Positions 8,118-15,738 of a stretch of 64,000 bases of DNA are shown here, piece after piece. The notes under the pieces were generated by a model, which saw only the letters and a program-made list of their open reading frames with translations, searched no databases and was not told where the DNA came from. Each line of letters opens with the position of its first letter. Within the stretch, counting starts at the first letter, position 1. The DNA lies in the NCBI GenBank assembly GCA_948470755.1, contig CAOKPU010000003.1, positions 1 through 64,000 of the forward strand. The letters are read 5' to 3'. Source of the DNA: an uncultured Lachnospiraceae bacterium. GTDB lineage: Bacteria; Bacillota; Clostridia; Lachnospirales; Lachnospiraceae. The position numbers were made by a program, and so were the translations under genes.

Positions 8118-8591
8118 ATGGATAGCAGTTTCTATCTTGTTTCAGGAGGGATTACGATCGCCTTCGGCTTGGTTCTTGGACTTTTAGCATTTAGTTTTTT
8201 CCGCCGTTTTAAAAGAGTGGGGAATATACTTAACCGCGCACATGAAATGACCGGCTCTGCCAACGGCAGGATCAGCAATATTATTGCCGTCCGCCGCCGC
8301 AACCGTTCTTTCCGCTGGACCAATGAATATCCGGCTATTACATATACCGTAAATGATAAGGATTATACTGTCCAATTGGATTTTGCGGAAAAAAGGAAAG
8401 GGCATTATAACCTTGGCGGAAATTACCGCGTCTGTTATGTTCCCTCGGATCCTTCCTGCTGCGTTGTGGATGAATTCAGGAAACCGATGCAAAGCAACCG
8501 CACACAATCGCTTATCTTCGCTGTTATTTTTGCTATTATTACGTTCAACTTTATAATAACAGGACTTTCACAGATATTTGTCAATCTATAA
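8118..8591 (+). CDS. DUF3592-like membrane protein
   Basis: A 157-residue protein with a membrane helix at each end (about 7-27 and 130-150) enclosing a beta-rich domain of about 80 residues ('YPAITYTVNDKDYTVQLDF', 'NYRVCYVPSDPSCCVVDEF'). This layout matches DUF3592 proteins, whose function is unknown. ATG at 8118 follows GGGAGG by about seven bases; an ATG at 8103 overlaps that site and is unlikely to be used. A terminator follows at 8612. Confidence 0.65.
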   Translation: MDSSFYLVSGGITIAFGLVLGLLAFSFFRRFKRVGNILNRAHEMTGSANGRISNIIAVRRRNRSFRWTNEYPAITYTVNDKDYTVQLDFAEKRKGHYNLGGNYRVCYVPSDPSCCVVDEFRKPMQSNRTQSLIFAVIFAIITFNFIITGLSQIFVNL

Positions 8592-8611
8592 AGGAAAGCT
8601 GGCAAAAATTT

Positions 8612-8651
8612 ATCCCAAAGCCCGGATGCAGCATCCGGCTTTGGGATTTTT
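8612..8651 (+). terminator. Rho-independent terminator after the DUF3592-like gene
   Basis: A stem of about 15 bp (CCCAAAG and CGGATG arms with one bulged C, 8613-8645) ends in TTTTT (8647-8651). It closes the tRNA-Ser/DUF3592 unit. Confidence 0.8.
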
Positions 8652-8660
8652 ACAATATTT

Positions 8661-8894
8661 TCATCTCTCATTATCCGGCCTTCCTGCATTTAGATCCGTA
8701 TAACTATCCAGCAGGCCCACCGTCTCATTCGCCGGCCTTCCATACATATTGCAACATTTGTGGGAGACTTCCTCTGCTTTCCTGCTTTTTTCATCCATTT
8801 CCACGCTCATCCTCATTACTCCTGACTGCGTTTCATGATCCAAATGTTTTAAAATATCGTCAATCAATCTCTCATCCATATCTTCCATCCCCAT
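8661..8894 (-). CDS. Small acidic protein of unknown function
   Basis: A 77-residue charged protein with no membrane segment, mostly predicted helix, and two adjacent cysteines ('SHKCCNMYGRP'). I do not recognise it. No good ribosome site precedes the ATG at 8894; internal ATGs at 8888 and 8879 are alternatives. It lies between a convergent terminator and a hairpin cluster, so expression is not certain. Confidence 0.4.
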   Translation of the reverse strand: MGMEDMDERLIDDILKHLDHETQSGVMRMSVEMDEKSRKAEEVSHKCCNMYGRPANETVGLLDSYTDLNAGRPDNER

Positions 8895-8924
8895 TCCATA
8901 TTATTTGCACACACCAATCCTCCA

Positions 8925-9120
8925 TGTCAGAGCAGTTTACTGCGATGACACGCGTCGGAAATTTCAAATTTCCGACTACGATCAAGGCACATTTGAGTCA
9001 GAGACTCAAATTGCCGATTGATAAAATCAGCTATCAAGCTGATTTTATCAATCTAACCGCCATGATTCCGCTTCGCGGAATTTCAAATCCGTACAGAGAA
9101 TGCCGCATTGCAGGCATTCT
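8925..9120. repeat. Array of six consecutive perfect hairpins
   Basis: In order: TGTCA-GA-GCAG/CTGC-GA-TGACA (8925-8950), GTCGGAAAT/ATTTCCGAC (8954-8976), ATTTGAGTC/GACTCAAAT (8991-9011), a 17-bp stem GATTGATAAAATCAGCT with loop ATCA (9016-9053), ATTCCGC/GCGGAAT (9065-9081) and AGAATGCC/GGCATTCT (9097-9120). All stems are perfect and separated by 3-15 bases. None has a U-run. The array fills the whole gap downstream of the LRR gene. The last module resembles one at 58264. Confidence 0.8.
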
Positions 9121-9122
9121 TA

Positions 9123-10061
9123 TCAGTCATCCAACGACAAAGAGTCAAAAAAATCCCCGCAGCCCATCTGTTTTTCTTTATAATTAATAAAGAAAGCTTT
9201 CATCTCCGCATAATCCCCCTTCATGTCTAAAAGCAAGGCGTCAAAGTTCTCCCTCCCTATCCCTCCGATTTGGGCAAAAAGATTAAAATATTCCTCTTCA
9301 TATCCATGTTCCTTCCTTAACACTTCCCATGTTTCCTCCGATGCGCAGCCTTTTGTATGATCCCGAAGATATTGTTCCCACAACATGCGGTTCCCTGCAG
9401 CCAGCCCCGCCGGATTCAACAACCGGAGCATGGCAAGACGTACTTTGCCCTTTCTTTTATTCTTAACGAACTCCTCCAGGCTGCATCCATAGTCCTCTTC
9501 CCCACAGAGTATCATTTTCGTATATCCTTCGTCATCCTCCGCTTCCATCATCGTTTTCATTCTGGCATCCCATTTCTCCAGCCATGAATCCGTACCGGCC
9601 TCCTGCACATCCAGCAAATATTCCGCATCCAGCAAGGCTGCCGCTGCGGCCAGCAAAGAAGCCGTCTGCTCCGCTTCCTTTTCAACCCTCTTTTCGGGTT
9701 CCGATTCATACGCATAGACTTTCCCGACTTTCGGGCATTCCATAAATATCCTGCTGCCAAGCTTTATCTTCTTTTTCGGAAGCCATACGTTTTCCAGCCC
9801 AGAGCAGTAAGCAAACGCCCAATCGCCAATCTCCTCCAGCGATTCCGGCAAAACCACCTTTTTCAGGCTCTTTCTGCTTAAAAAAGTTTTCTTGGATAAT
9901 TCTTTGACCGGAATTCCTTCTATTTTCCCCGGGACATGCACTTCCGAATGCATACCTCTATAATCCGTAACCGCAATCCATGGCTCCCCACTTCCATCTT
10001 TATTGCCGCTAATCCGATACCCGAACACCCCTTCCGGGGTTTCCCATACTCCTTTTTGCAT
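9123..10061 (-). CDS. BspA-type leucine-rich repeat protein of the MoxR/VWA cassette
   Basis: A 312-residue protein, last gene of a four-gene operon. Residues about 40-110 carry LRR_5/BspA-like repeats ('LKKVVLPESLEEIGDWAFAY', 'LENVWLPKKKIKLGSRIF'). The remainder (about 125-312) is helical, acidic and of unknown fold. There is no signal peptide or cell-wall anchor, so the protein is probably cytoplasmic, unlike most BspA-like surface proteins. It starts 16 bases after the MoxR ATPase gene. I infer a substrate-recognition or adaptor role for the ATPase. Confidence 0.7.
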   Translation of the reverse strand: MQKGVWETPEGVFGYRISGNKDGSGEPWIAVTDYRGMHSEVHVPGKIEGIPVKELSKKTFLSRKSLKKVVLPESLEEIGDWAFAYCSGLENVWLPKKKIKLGSRIFMECPKVGKVYAYESEPEKRVEKEAEQTASLLAAAAALLDAEYLLDVQEAGTDSWLEKWDARMKTMMEAEDDEGYTKMILCGEEDYGCSLEEFVKNKRKGKVRLAMLRLLNPAGLAAGNRMLWEQYLRDHTKGCASEETWEVLRKEHGYEEEYFNLFAQIGGIGRENFDALLLDMKGDYAEMKAFFINYKEKQMGCGDFFDSLSLDD

Positions 10062-10077
10062 ATCTTTCCCGTATCCT

Positions 10078-11640
10078 TTACAGTTTCAGCTTCTCTATTT
10101 CCTGCCGCAAATCCTCCTGCCGTTTCGACAACCGCAGCTTTCCGTTATACTTCTGATAATCTTCGCAGCCAAACATCCCAATAAAACGCGCGCCAAAAGT
10201 ATCTACCGTCAGCCCCGTCACCAGAATAAGCATCTCGTTTTCCTCGCCGAAAGCTTCCTCTGTAAATAAAAATAAAGCATGGAGCCTTTCCTTTGTCGCG
10301 GCGACTATTTCTTTCATTTCGTTGACCTGACGGTCGAATTGTTCCTTGATTTGCCCAAATCCCGCTTCTGCTGTTTTTACATCCTCTGTATACAGCCTCT
10401 TTTCAGCCTGCTCCAAAAAATGGATCATATGTCGATATTTTCTCTTATCCTCTTCCGATAACGCATTAGCAGCGCGCAAGGAATCTGCCGATTTCTTTTT
10501 CGCCTCCGCTTGCTTTCCCAGCATATCTGCCAACATGACGACATCCGCCTCTTTCCCCTCTATCACTTCCGCCCTTTCCCGGTCTTTACCTATCAGGTTT
10601 TTTACCGCCTTTAACAGAGGCGCCAACTCATTTAAACAAACGGCGGTTTCCACCGTCTCTTTCATTTCTCCTAATACTTTATCCATTAACATACTAAGCA
10701 AAGACAGCCTTTCATCAAAAGATGCCGTTTTTGCCCGGATAAATGCCTCTTCCGGCGCCTTTCCATCCAATATTTCCTCCACATGATAATTCTTCTTATA
10801 TTTATTATATAAATCATAATAGGCCGCAAATTCCTTTACAACCCGTTCATTCCTCAAATATTGCCCAATCAAAGTTTCATCCGCCGCAAGTTGCTCTTCC
10901 TCGTACAAATAAAGAATCTGGGATAAGTCTTCCCACCCTCTTGCCGTTACGTAAGACCGGCCCTTTATGGTAGTTTCTATACGGTAAAAATGATCCTTCT
11001 TCAGTTCCAGATAACTGGTGATCGCATTGTGTATTCCCCGCTCCTGCGCATACTCCTTCCATATGCCATACTCGGCCTCTACCTCCAAAACCTTCAGCCT
11101 GTCCATTGTCACTACATCAAACTCCCGCACCGACTTATTATATTCCGGCGGATTTCCTGCCGTAACGATCACCCATCCTTCCGGCACCCTATGCCTGCCA
11201 AATATTTTATATTGGAGAAACTGCAGCATAGACGGGGCCAACGTCTCCGACACGCAATTGATTTCATCCAAAAAAAGAATCCCTTCTTTTATGCCGCTTT
11301 CCTCCATCACATCATATATGGACGCAATAATCTCGCTCATCGTATATTCCGAAACCCGGTAACTCTCCCCCCCGTATTCCCTTTCCTTTATAAACGGCAG
11401 CCCTAAAGCAGACTGCCTTGTATGATGAGTCATGGAATACGAAACAAGCGCAATCCCCAGCTCCTGAGCTATCTGCTCCATAATCGCCGTTTTTCCCACG
11501 CCCGGCGCGCCAAGAAGGAAAATAGGCCGCTGGCGGACCACCGGGACCCTGTATTCCCCAAATTCATCCTTTTTTAAATATAAATCCACCGTCTTTTTAA
11601 TATGTTCCTTCGCCTGCTTAATGTTCATACCGTCCCACAT
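10078..11640 (-). CDS. MoxR-family AAA+ ATPase with long helical C-terminus
   Basis: A 520-residue AAA+ protein (AAA_5/MoxR type). Walker A 'GAPGVGKT' (44-51), Walker B 'ILFLDE' (121-126) and sensor 1 'VTAGNP' (159-164) are intact. After the ATPase and lid (to about 300), a long charged helical region of about 200 residues is predicted coiled-coil in part. It overlaps the VWA gene by 16 bases, showing translational coupling. MoxR proteins commonly act with VWA proteins as chaperones that insert cofactors or remodel complexes; the specific client here is unknown. Confidence 0.88.
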   Translation of the reverse strand: MWDGMNIKQAKEHIKKTVDLYLKKDEFGEYRVPVVRQRPIFLLGAPGVGKTAIMEQIAQELGIALVSYSMTHHTRQSALGLPFIKEREYGGESYRVSEYTMSEIIASIYDVMEESGIKEGILFLDEINCVSETLAPSMLQFLQYKIFGRHRVPEGWVIVTAGNPPEYNKSVREFDVVTMDRLKVLEVEAEYGIWKEYAQERGIHNAITSYLELKKDHFYRIETTIKGRSYVTARGWEDLSQILYLYEEEQLAADETLIGQYLRNERVVKEFAAYYDLYNKYKKNYHVEEILDGKAPEEAFIRAKTASFDERLSLLSMLMDKVLGEMKETVETAVCLNELAPLLKAVKNLIGKDRERAEVIEGKEADVVMLADMLGKQAEAKKKSADSLRAANALSEEDKRKYRHMIHFLEQAEKRLYTEDVKTAEAGFGQIKEQFDRQVNEMKEIVAATKERLHALFLFTEEAFGEENEMLILVTGLTVDTFGARFIGMFGCEDYQKYNGKLRLSKRQEDLRQEIEKLKL

Positions 11641-12989
11641 TTTATCCCTTCTATATCATCCTCATTCAGGACTACCGGAATTGCCCAGCCCGGCACTTCC
11701 GGCCGTTCGTCATTATCATCCAGAAATACAAATATCGTATCATAATCCGGCATTTTAGGCGGATATATCCCATATCCGTCCGTGAAGTAAATCAGCCCTT
11801 TCAAATTTTCAAATTCCCCCTCCATCAACAATTGATCCACATAATCAAATACCGGGCAAAAATCAGTAGACCCAAAACCTATCAGCTTTCCGTTCTTCAT
11901 AAAGGCTTCAAAATCTTCCTGACAGGAAATCTTCGTATCGCTTCTGACATTACTGTCGCATTGTATAATATGCACATTAATTTTCTGAAAAAAGTATTCG
12001 TTCCCTTTCAAAATGGAATATGTCTTCCTGATAAATTCCCTTACCGTTTCGCCCCGGCAGGAAGCCGATGTATCGATGGCGATCACAAATTCCTTCACTT
12101 TCTTCTCATCCTTATATTCCAGAGGCTCCACTAACGGCATATCTTTATACGCCGACAAACCATACGTATAATAGATGTAATCAAACTCGTCATCATTGAC
12201 CTGCATACTTTCCCCTATGATGGTAAAACGCCGAAGAAGTTCACCGTAATCATATCTGTCCTTTGTAGCTTCCTTCAGGTTTTTTTCCAGGCTTTCCGAT
12301 GTATTCTTATCTTTTGAAAAGGACTTTACATCCGCTTTGACCCTTTCGCTGATCTTCTTCCACTGTCCTTGCGTAATCTGAAGGCCCTCCTGCTTCCCCC
12401 ATCTATCATGGGCATCCCGGTAAAACAGCCTTTTCCACTGTTCCATCTCCGTCCGGGAAACCGGATTGTTTTTTAAATACCTGTAAATCCGTTCCGCCGT
12501 CAACATTCCTATGTCCTCTTTCAGGCAGCGCAGCTTGTTTCCCGCCTCTGCATCCGTATCTAACCTTCCTATAGGAAGCCCCATTTCCAATATCACATTC
12601 TCTACCGCGGCGTCCGCCGCCAGATCCCATAATCCCCCTTCTCTCTCCTCATATGCAAAACTATGATAAAACACATAATGGAACAGCACATGCAGATACA
12701 GCCTAACCGGGAATCCCGGTTCCTTTTGATATAGTCTCAACAGCCAGATAGCATCATAATATAATACATCCCCGTCCGCCTCTGCCCCTGCAAGCCCATG
12801 GCGTATCTTTGTCTTGATCTTTGATAATGCCACGTCGAGAAACCGCATATGGACTATAATACTGTCCCTTGCCAACTGCATTACCTGCCTTGACAGCTCA
12901 TTTGCCCTATTCTTCCTTTGTTCGCTCTCTTCCTGCTTTCCGTCTTCCGTTTTTCCTGTTTGTCCCTCTGCCATTTCAAATTTTTCCAT
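11625..12989 (-). CDS. VWA-like protein with degenerate DUF2201 metallopeptidase-like N-domain
   Basis: About 454 residues. The C-terminal part is a VWA-like domain with an apparently intact metal site: 'DTSAS', the threonine in 'GSTDF' and 'TDG'. The N-terminal part matches the layout of DUF2201 putative metallopeptidase domains, but the zinc motif reads 'HVLFH' in place of HExxH, so the catalytic Glu is absent. The gene overlaps the preceding MutS-like gene and the following MoxR gene. Start choice is uncertain (ATGs at 13010, 12989 and 12974 are all within the overlap). Likely the VWA partner of the MoxR ATPase, comparable in principle to ViaA with RavA. Confidence 0.8.
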   Translation of the reverse strand: MEKFEMAEGQTGKTEDGKQEESEQRKNRANELSRQVMQLARDSIIVHMRFLDVALSKIKTKIRHGLAGAEADGDVLYYDAIWLLRLYQKEPGFPVRLYLHVLFHYVFYHSFAYEEREGGLWDLAADAAVENVILEMGLPIGRLDTDAEAGNKLRCLKEDIGMLTAERIYRYLKNNPVSRTEMEQWKRLFYRDAHDRWGKQEGLQITQGQWKKISERVKADVKSFSKDKNTSESLEKNLKEATKDRYDYGELLRRFTIIGESMQVNDDEFDYIYYTYGLSAYKDMPLVEPLEYKDEKKVKEFVIAIDTSASCRGETVREFIRKTYSILKGNEYFFQKINVHIIQCDSNVRSDTKISCQEDFEAFMKNGKLIGFGSTDFCPVFDYVDQLLMEGEFENLKGLIYFTDGYGIYPPKMPDYDTIFVFLDDNDERPEVPGWAIPVVLNEDDIEGIKCGTV

Positions 12990-14649
12990 CTTCCATCCCG
13001 TCGCTCCCATTCTCCGGATCGTTTTCTTTCCCCTGTCTTATTCTATCATCATCCGTCAAAATGGGCAATCCGCGCAACAACCCATAACGGGCTGCAATAT
13101 CTTTCGCATAACTTAGCCCGTCCGGCATCGTCCGCTCCACCTTATAACTCCGTATGCCGTCTTCTTTATTTTCCATCAAAGCAACCAGATTATCTATCTT
13201 CCCTTTATTTCCCGGATAGTTATTATACTCTCCCAATTTCTGGGTCAGATCATGGATATGAGTTACAAATATTCCGCCGCAGCCTATCACTCCGATACCT
13301 GTCAAAACCTGGGAAGCAATATATCCTGCTTCCATTCCGCTGGTGCTGGAAAACGATTCATCCATCAAAAGAATATCGGTGTCTTCTAGTCCTTCCAATA
13401 TCTTTCCCAGTCTTGCGCATTCGCTTTCCAATCTCCCTTTCCCGTAATTATCTTCATCCGAAACCGGAAAATGCGTAAATATCCCTGTAACAGGACTAAT
13501 ACAGGCCGCTTGAGCCGGAACGAACAGCCCCAGTTGGAACAATGCCTGCGCCATCCCGATCGAATAGGCAAAAATAGATTTCCCGCCATGGTTCGGCCCC
13601 GTCACAAGATAAAACCGCCCGTTCTCGTCATAAGCAAAAGAATTAGAAACAACCGTCTTCTCCACCCCTTTCATAGCCAATACCGGGTTATAAACCCCGG
13701 ACAAACGGCACTGCTTCTCTTCCGCCGCCGCAATTACAGGCTTGCACATTGCAAAACCTTGCCCTTTCATGTCTAAAATAAATTTCACGCCCGCCGTTAA
13801 AAAGCGAAGATCATCCAAAAGCTGCACAAACCATGAAGTATTCACCGAAAAGTATTTTTGCACCGCGGGCCCAAAACTTCTTATCGTTCGCGCAAAAATC
13901 GTATTTAATGCGGAACGGGTACTAACCTCCACCGCCTTTGCATCTCCGAATTGCAGCCCTTTGGAAATGGAAAACAACGGGGTTATAAAAGCCATGCTGT
14001 CTCTCCCTGTCTTTTTAAGCAGTTTATCCATTACCGTCCCCTGATGGAATTTTTCCATATTAACCGAAACAATCCCGGCTTCCTGCACCCGAAGCGTCTC
14101 ATCTAAATTTATTCCAAGCGTAACGCTTTTTACCAATCCAAAATTCGTCTCTTCTTTACCAAGCTCCTCCCTCAGGCTGCGGTATTCCCCGCTCTCCGCC
14201 ACTTCCCTGATCTTGTCCTGCAGGGCAAGAAGGCCTCCGGAATGGGCCTCTATCGAAAGGCCGTCTTGCTCAAATAAATCCACGATTTCAACATATAATT
14301 CTAAAAAACGTATCGAACCCAATGCAGACTCTATTGAGAAATCGCCGCTCATACTCCGGCGCAGATCGGATACGTTCCTGATTGCCGGAATCGCTTTGCA
14401 GAACAAATCATACCATTCCCTATTCCTTACCATATCTTCTACTATATCCAGACGATATTTGAGCACTTCTTCATCCGTAGTAAAATAATCCTGCAACTTT
14501 AAATGCGTCATCCCTCTATGGCTGTCCTGAATCAAAATCACCAGGGATTCCAACTGCAGTTCTTTGATAAAATCATAGTTTTTCAACCTATGGGACGCCC
14601 TCTTTTTTTCATCATATCCTTCCGGGTATAACAGGCTAAGATTCTCCAT
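12976..14649 (-). CDS. MutS-related ATPase (no mismatch-recognition or Smr domain)
   Basis: A 557-residue protein with the C-terminal ABC-type ATPase of the MutS family: Walker A 'GPNHGGKS' (351-358), Walker B 'ILLMDE' (426-431), the following 'SFSSTS' and 'THIHD' (463-467). The first 330 residues are helical, like the lever/clamp part. The mismatch-binding N-domain of MutS and the Smr nuclease of MutS2 are both missing, so canonical mismatch repair is unlikely. It is the first gene of the MutS-VWA-MoxR-LRR operon, an unusual partnership suggesting DNA- or nucleic-acid-linked function of the cassette. Confidence 0.85.
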   Translation of the reverse strand: MENLSLLYPEGYDEKKRASHRLKNYDFIKELQLESLVILIQDSHRGMTHLKLQDYFTTDEEVLKYRLDIVEDMVRNREWYDLFCKAIPAIRNVSDLRRSMSGDFSIESALGSIRFLELYVEIVDLFEQDGLSIEAHSGGLLALQDKIREVAESGEYRSLREELGKEETNFGLVKSVTLGINLDETLRVQEAGIVSVNMEKFHQGTVMDKLLKKTGRDSMAFITPLFSISKGLQFGDAKAVEVSTRSALNTIFARTIRSFGPAVQKYFSVNTSWFVQLLDDLRFLTAGVKFILDMKGQGFAMCKPVIAAAEEKQCRLSGVYNPVLAMKGVEKTVVSNSFAYDENGRFYLVTGPNHGGKSIFAYSIGMAQALFQLGLFVPAQAACISPVTGIFTHFPVSDEDNYGKGRLESECARLGKILEGLEDTDILLMDESFSSTSGMEAGYIASQVLTGIGVIGCGGIFVTHIHDLTQKLGEYNNYPGNKGKIDNLVALMENKEDGIRSYKVERTMPDGLSYAKDIAARYGLLRGLPILTDDDRIRQGKENDPENGSDGMEDGKI

Positions 14650-14732
14650 ATACTATCCTCCATTTCGGAGCATTACAAATTGCCATGTGCTAAGATCAAA
14701 ATAATTTTATATCGTTTTAATCCCGGGAAAAG

Positions 14733-14762
14733 AAAAAAGTCCCGCCATAGCGGGACTTTTTT
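14733..14762. terminator. Bidirectional rho-independent terminator
   Basis: GTCCCGC/GCGGGAC with loop CATA, flanked by AAAAAA on the left and TTTTTT on the right, so it works on either strand. It isolates the MutS-like operon from the small peptide gene. Confidence 0.85.
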
Positions 14763-14928
14763 CTTTTATTTTCTTATGAGGGGGGAGATAGTGAGTTTTA
14801 AATAGTGAGTTCTTCAACTATCTGTAACATATAATAAGCAATAAATGTGTCCGTTATGTGTTTTGTTTTGAAAAAACTTATAAAATTTCATAACCATTCA
14901 TAAATTAAATCTTAAATAACATTAAATT

Positions 14929-14959
14929 GTTCCAGCGGGCCTTAGCCTGCGCTGGAACA
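14929..14959 (-). terminator. Palindrome just after the small peptide gene
   Basis: TGTTCCAGCG/CGCTGGAACA with an inner GGC/GCC stem begins seven bases after the peptide stop codon. The following sequence is AT-rich but lacks a continuous U-run, so terminator strength is doubtful. Confidence 0.5.
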
Positions 14960-14965
14960 TGACAT

Positions 14966-15082
14966 TCAGAAATTCTCCTCATCCTCACTCGCTGCTACTG
15001 CAGATACCACTGAAGACACTGCCGCCACAATCACAGCTACAATGATAATCAGCAATCCTCCGCCTAAAATAAGCATTTCCAT
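14966..15082 (-). CDS. 38-residue single-helix membrane peptide
   Basis: A short frame with start ATG at 15082 and stop TGA at 14966. It encodes a peptide beginning MEMLILGGGLLIIIVAVIV, rich in Ile, Val and Ala through about residue 31, and ending in the acidic tail SEDEENF. The site AGAGGTAAGGA lies just before the ATG, an extended -10 (TGC TATAAT) lies 55 bases upstream, and a palindrome follows the stop. These make a complete gene unit. Size and shape resemble small membrane toxins or regulatory peptides, but no antitoxin is evident and I do not recognise a family. Confidence 0.6.
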   Translation of the reverse strand: MEMLILGGGLLIIIVAVIVAAVSSVVSAVAASEDEENF

Positions 15083-15137
15083 ACATCCTTACCTCTTTTC
15101 CCTTATTTCATTTTCCTCATTTCCTTACTCCTGATTC

Positions 15138-15146
15138 ATTATAGCA
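15138..15146 (-). promoter_or_regulatory. Extended -10 promoter of the small membrane peptide
   Basis: TGC directly followed by TATAAT (15146-15138 on the minus strand); the -35 is only GTGCAA. The predicted start near 15131 gives a leader of about 49 bases. Confidence 0.55.
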
Positions 15147-15244
15147 TATTCTTTTTATTTTTGCACGGAAAAAATGAAGGTACACAATTCCCTCCTCTTT
15201 TCCATATAATGATAATATACTACAAATATTTTAGGGGATGCGAT

Positions 15245-15718
15245 ATGGATAACGCAATTGATTTATCCGAAATACTGACTCATCTTTTTAACGGGGAATA
15301 TCCGGCGCTTGGCAGCGGATCGGGCCGCAGAGTCTATGACCTGAAAAATGAAACGGTATTAAAAACTGCAAAGAATAAAAAAGGATATGCGCAAAACCAG
15401 ATAGAATCCATCATTTCCGAAATGGATGATTCCGACCTTTTTGCAAAGGTATTATTTATCTCGCCGGATAACCAGTTCCTGATTATGGAAAAGGCGGAGC
15501 CAATTATGGATTTTTCCTATGTCCGTGATTTTTTTCATGTAAAAACTAATAAAGAGCTTTTCCAATTAGATAATTTTAATTATATTCCACATAAGTACAA
15601 TCTGCTTATTACGGATTTATGCCGCCCTGTCAATTGGGGAATGCTGCGCGGCCGGCCCGTCATCATCGACTATGGGTTTACCGGAAGAATCCGCCGGAAA
15701 TATTATTCCATTTTCTGA
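15245..15718 (+). CDS. Miniature protein-kinase-fold protein
   Basis: 157 residues from ATG 15245, which follows AGGGGATG. The pattern is that of a protein-kinase/aminoglycoside-phosphotransferase fold in miniature: glycine loop 'GSGSG' (23-27), 'VLK' Lys40, possible alpha-C Glu (54 or 59), hinge 'LIMEK' (79-83) and 'DYG' (142-144) in place of DFG. The usual catalytic HRD loop and the C-lobe beyond it are not recognisable, so it may be inactive or a binder. Similar short proteins occur in phages and accessory DNA. It is divergent from the membrane peptide gene. Confidence 0.55.
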   Translation: MDNAIDLSEILTHLFNGEYPALGSGSGRRVYDLKNETVLKTAKNKKGYAQNQIESIISEMDDSDLFAKVLFISPDNQFLIMEKAEPIMDFSYVRDFFHVKTNKELFQLDNFNYIPHKYNLLITDLCRPVNWGMLRGRPVIIDYGFTGRIRRKYYSIF

Positions 15719-15738
15719 CTTCCGATTGCTTCCTTCCT

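Larger units (their letters stand above)
14650..14965. other. Gene-free interval between the MutS-like gene and the small peptide gene
   Basis: It holds the strong hairpin at 14733 and the palindrome at 14929. A weak TTGATC-like -35 lies upstream of the MutS-like gene. The AT-rich stretch 14763-14928 shows no coding frame or clear signal. Confidence 0.6.

Noticed and set aside
8925..9120. Hairpin array considered as CRISPR, attC/integron or tandem terminators
   Set aside because: The arm sequences differ from stem to stem, there are no spacers of even length, no integrase or cas genes, and no U-runs.
12976..14649. Calling the MutS-like gene mutS or mutS2
   Set aside because: It lacks the N-terminal mismatch-recognition domain and the Smr nuclease, and sits in a MoxR/VWA operon.
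15083..15244. Toxin-antitoxin pair made of the membrane peptide and the mini-kinase
   Set aside because: The genes are divergent and no antitoxin-like protein or antisense RNA could be identified, so the pairing is not supported.
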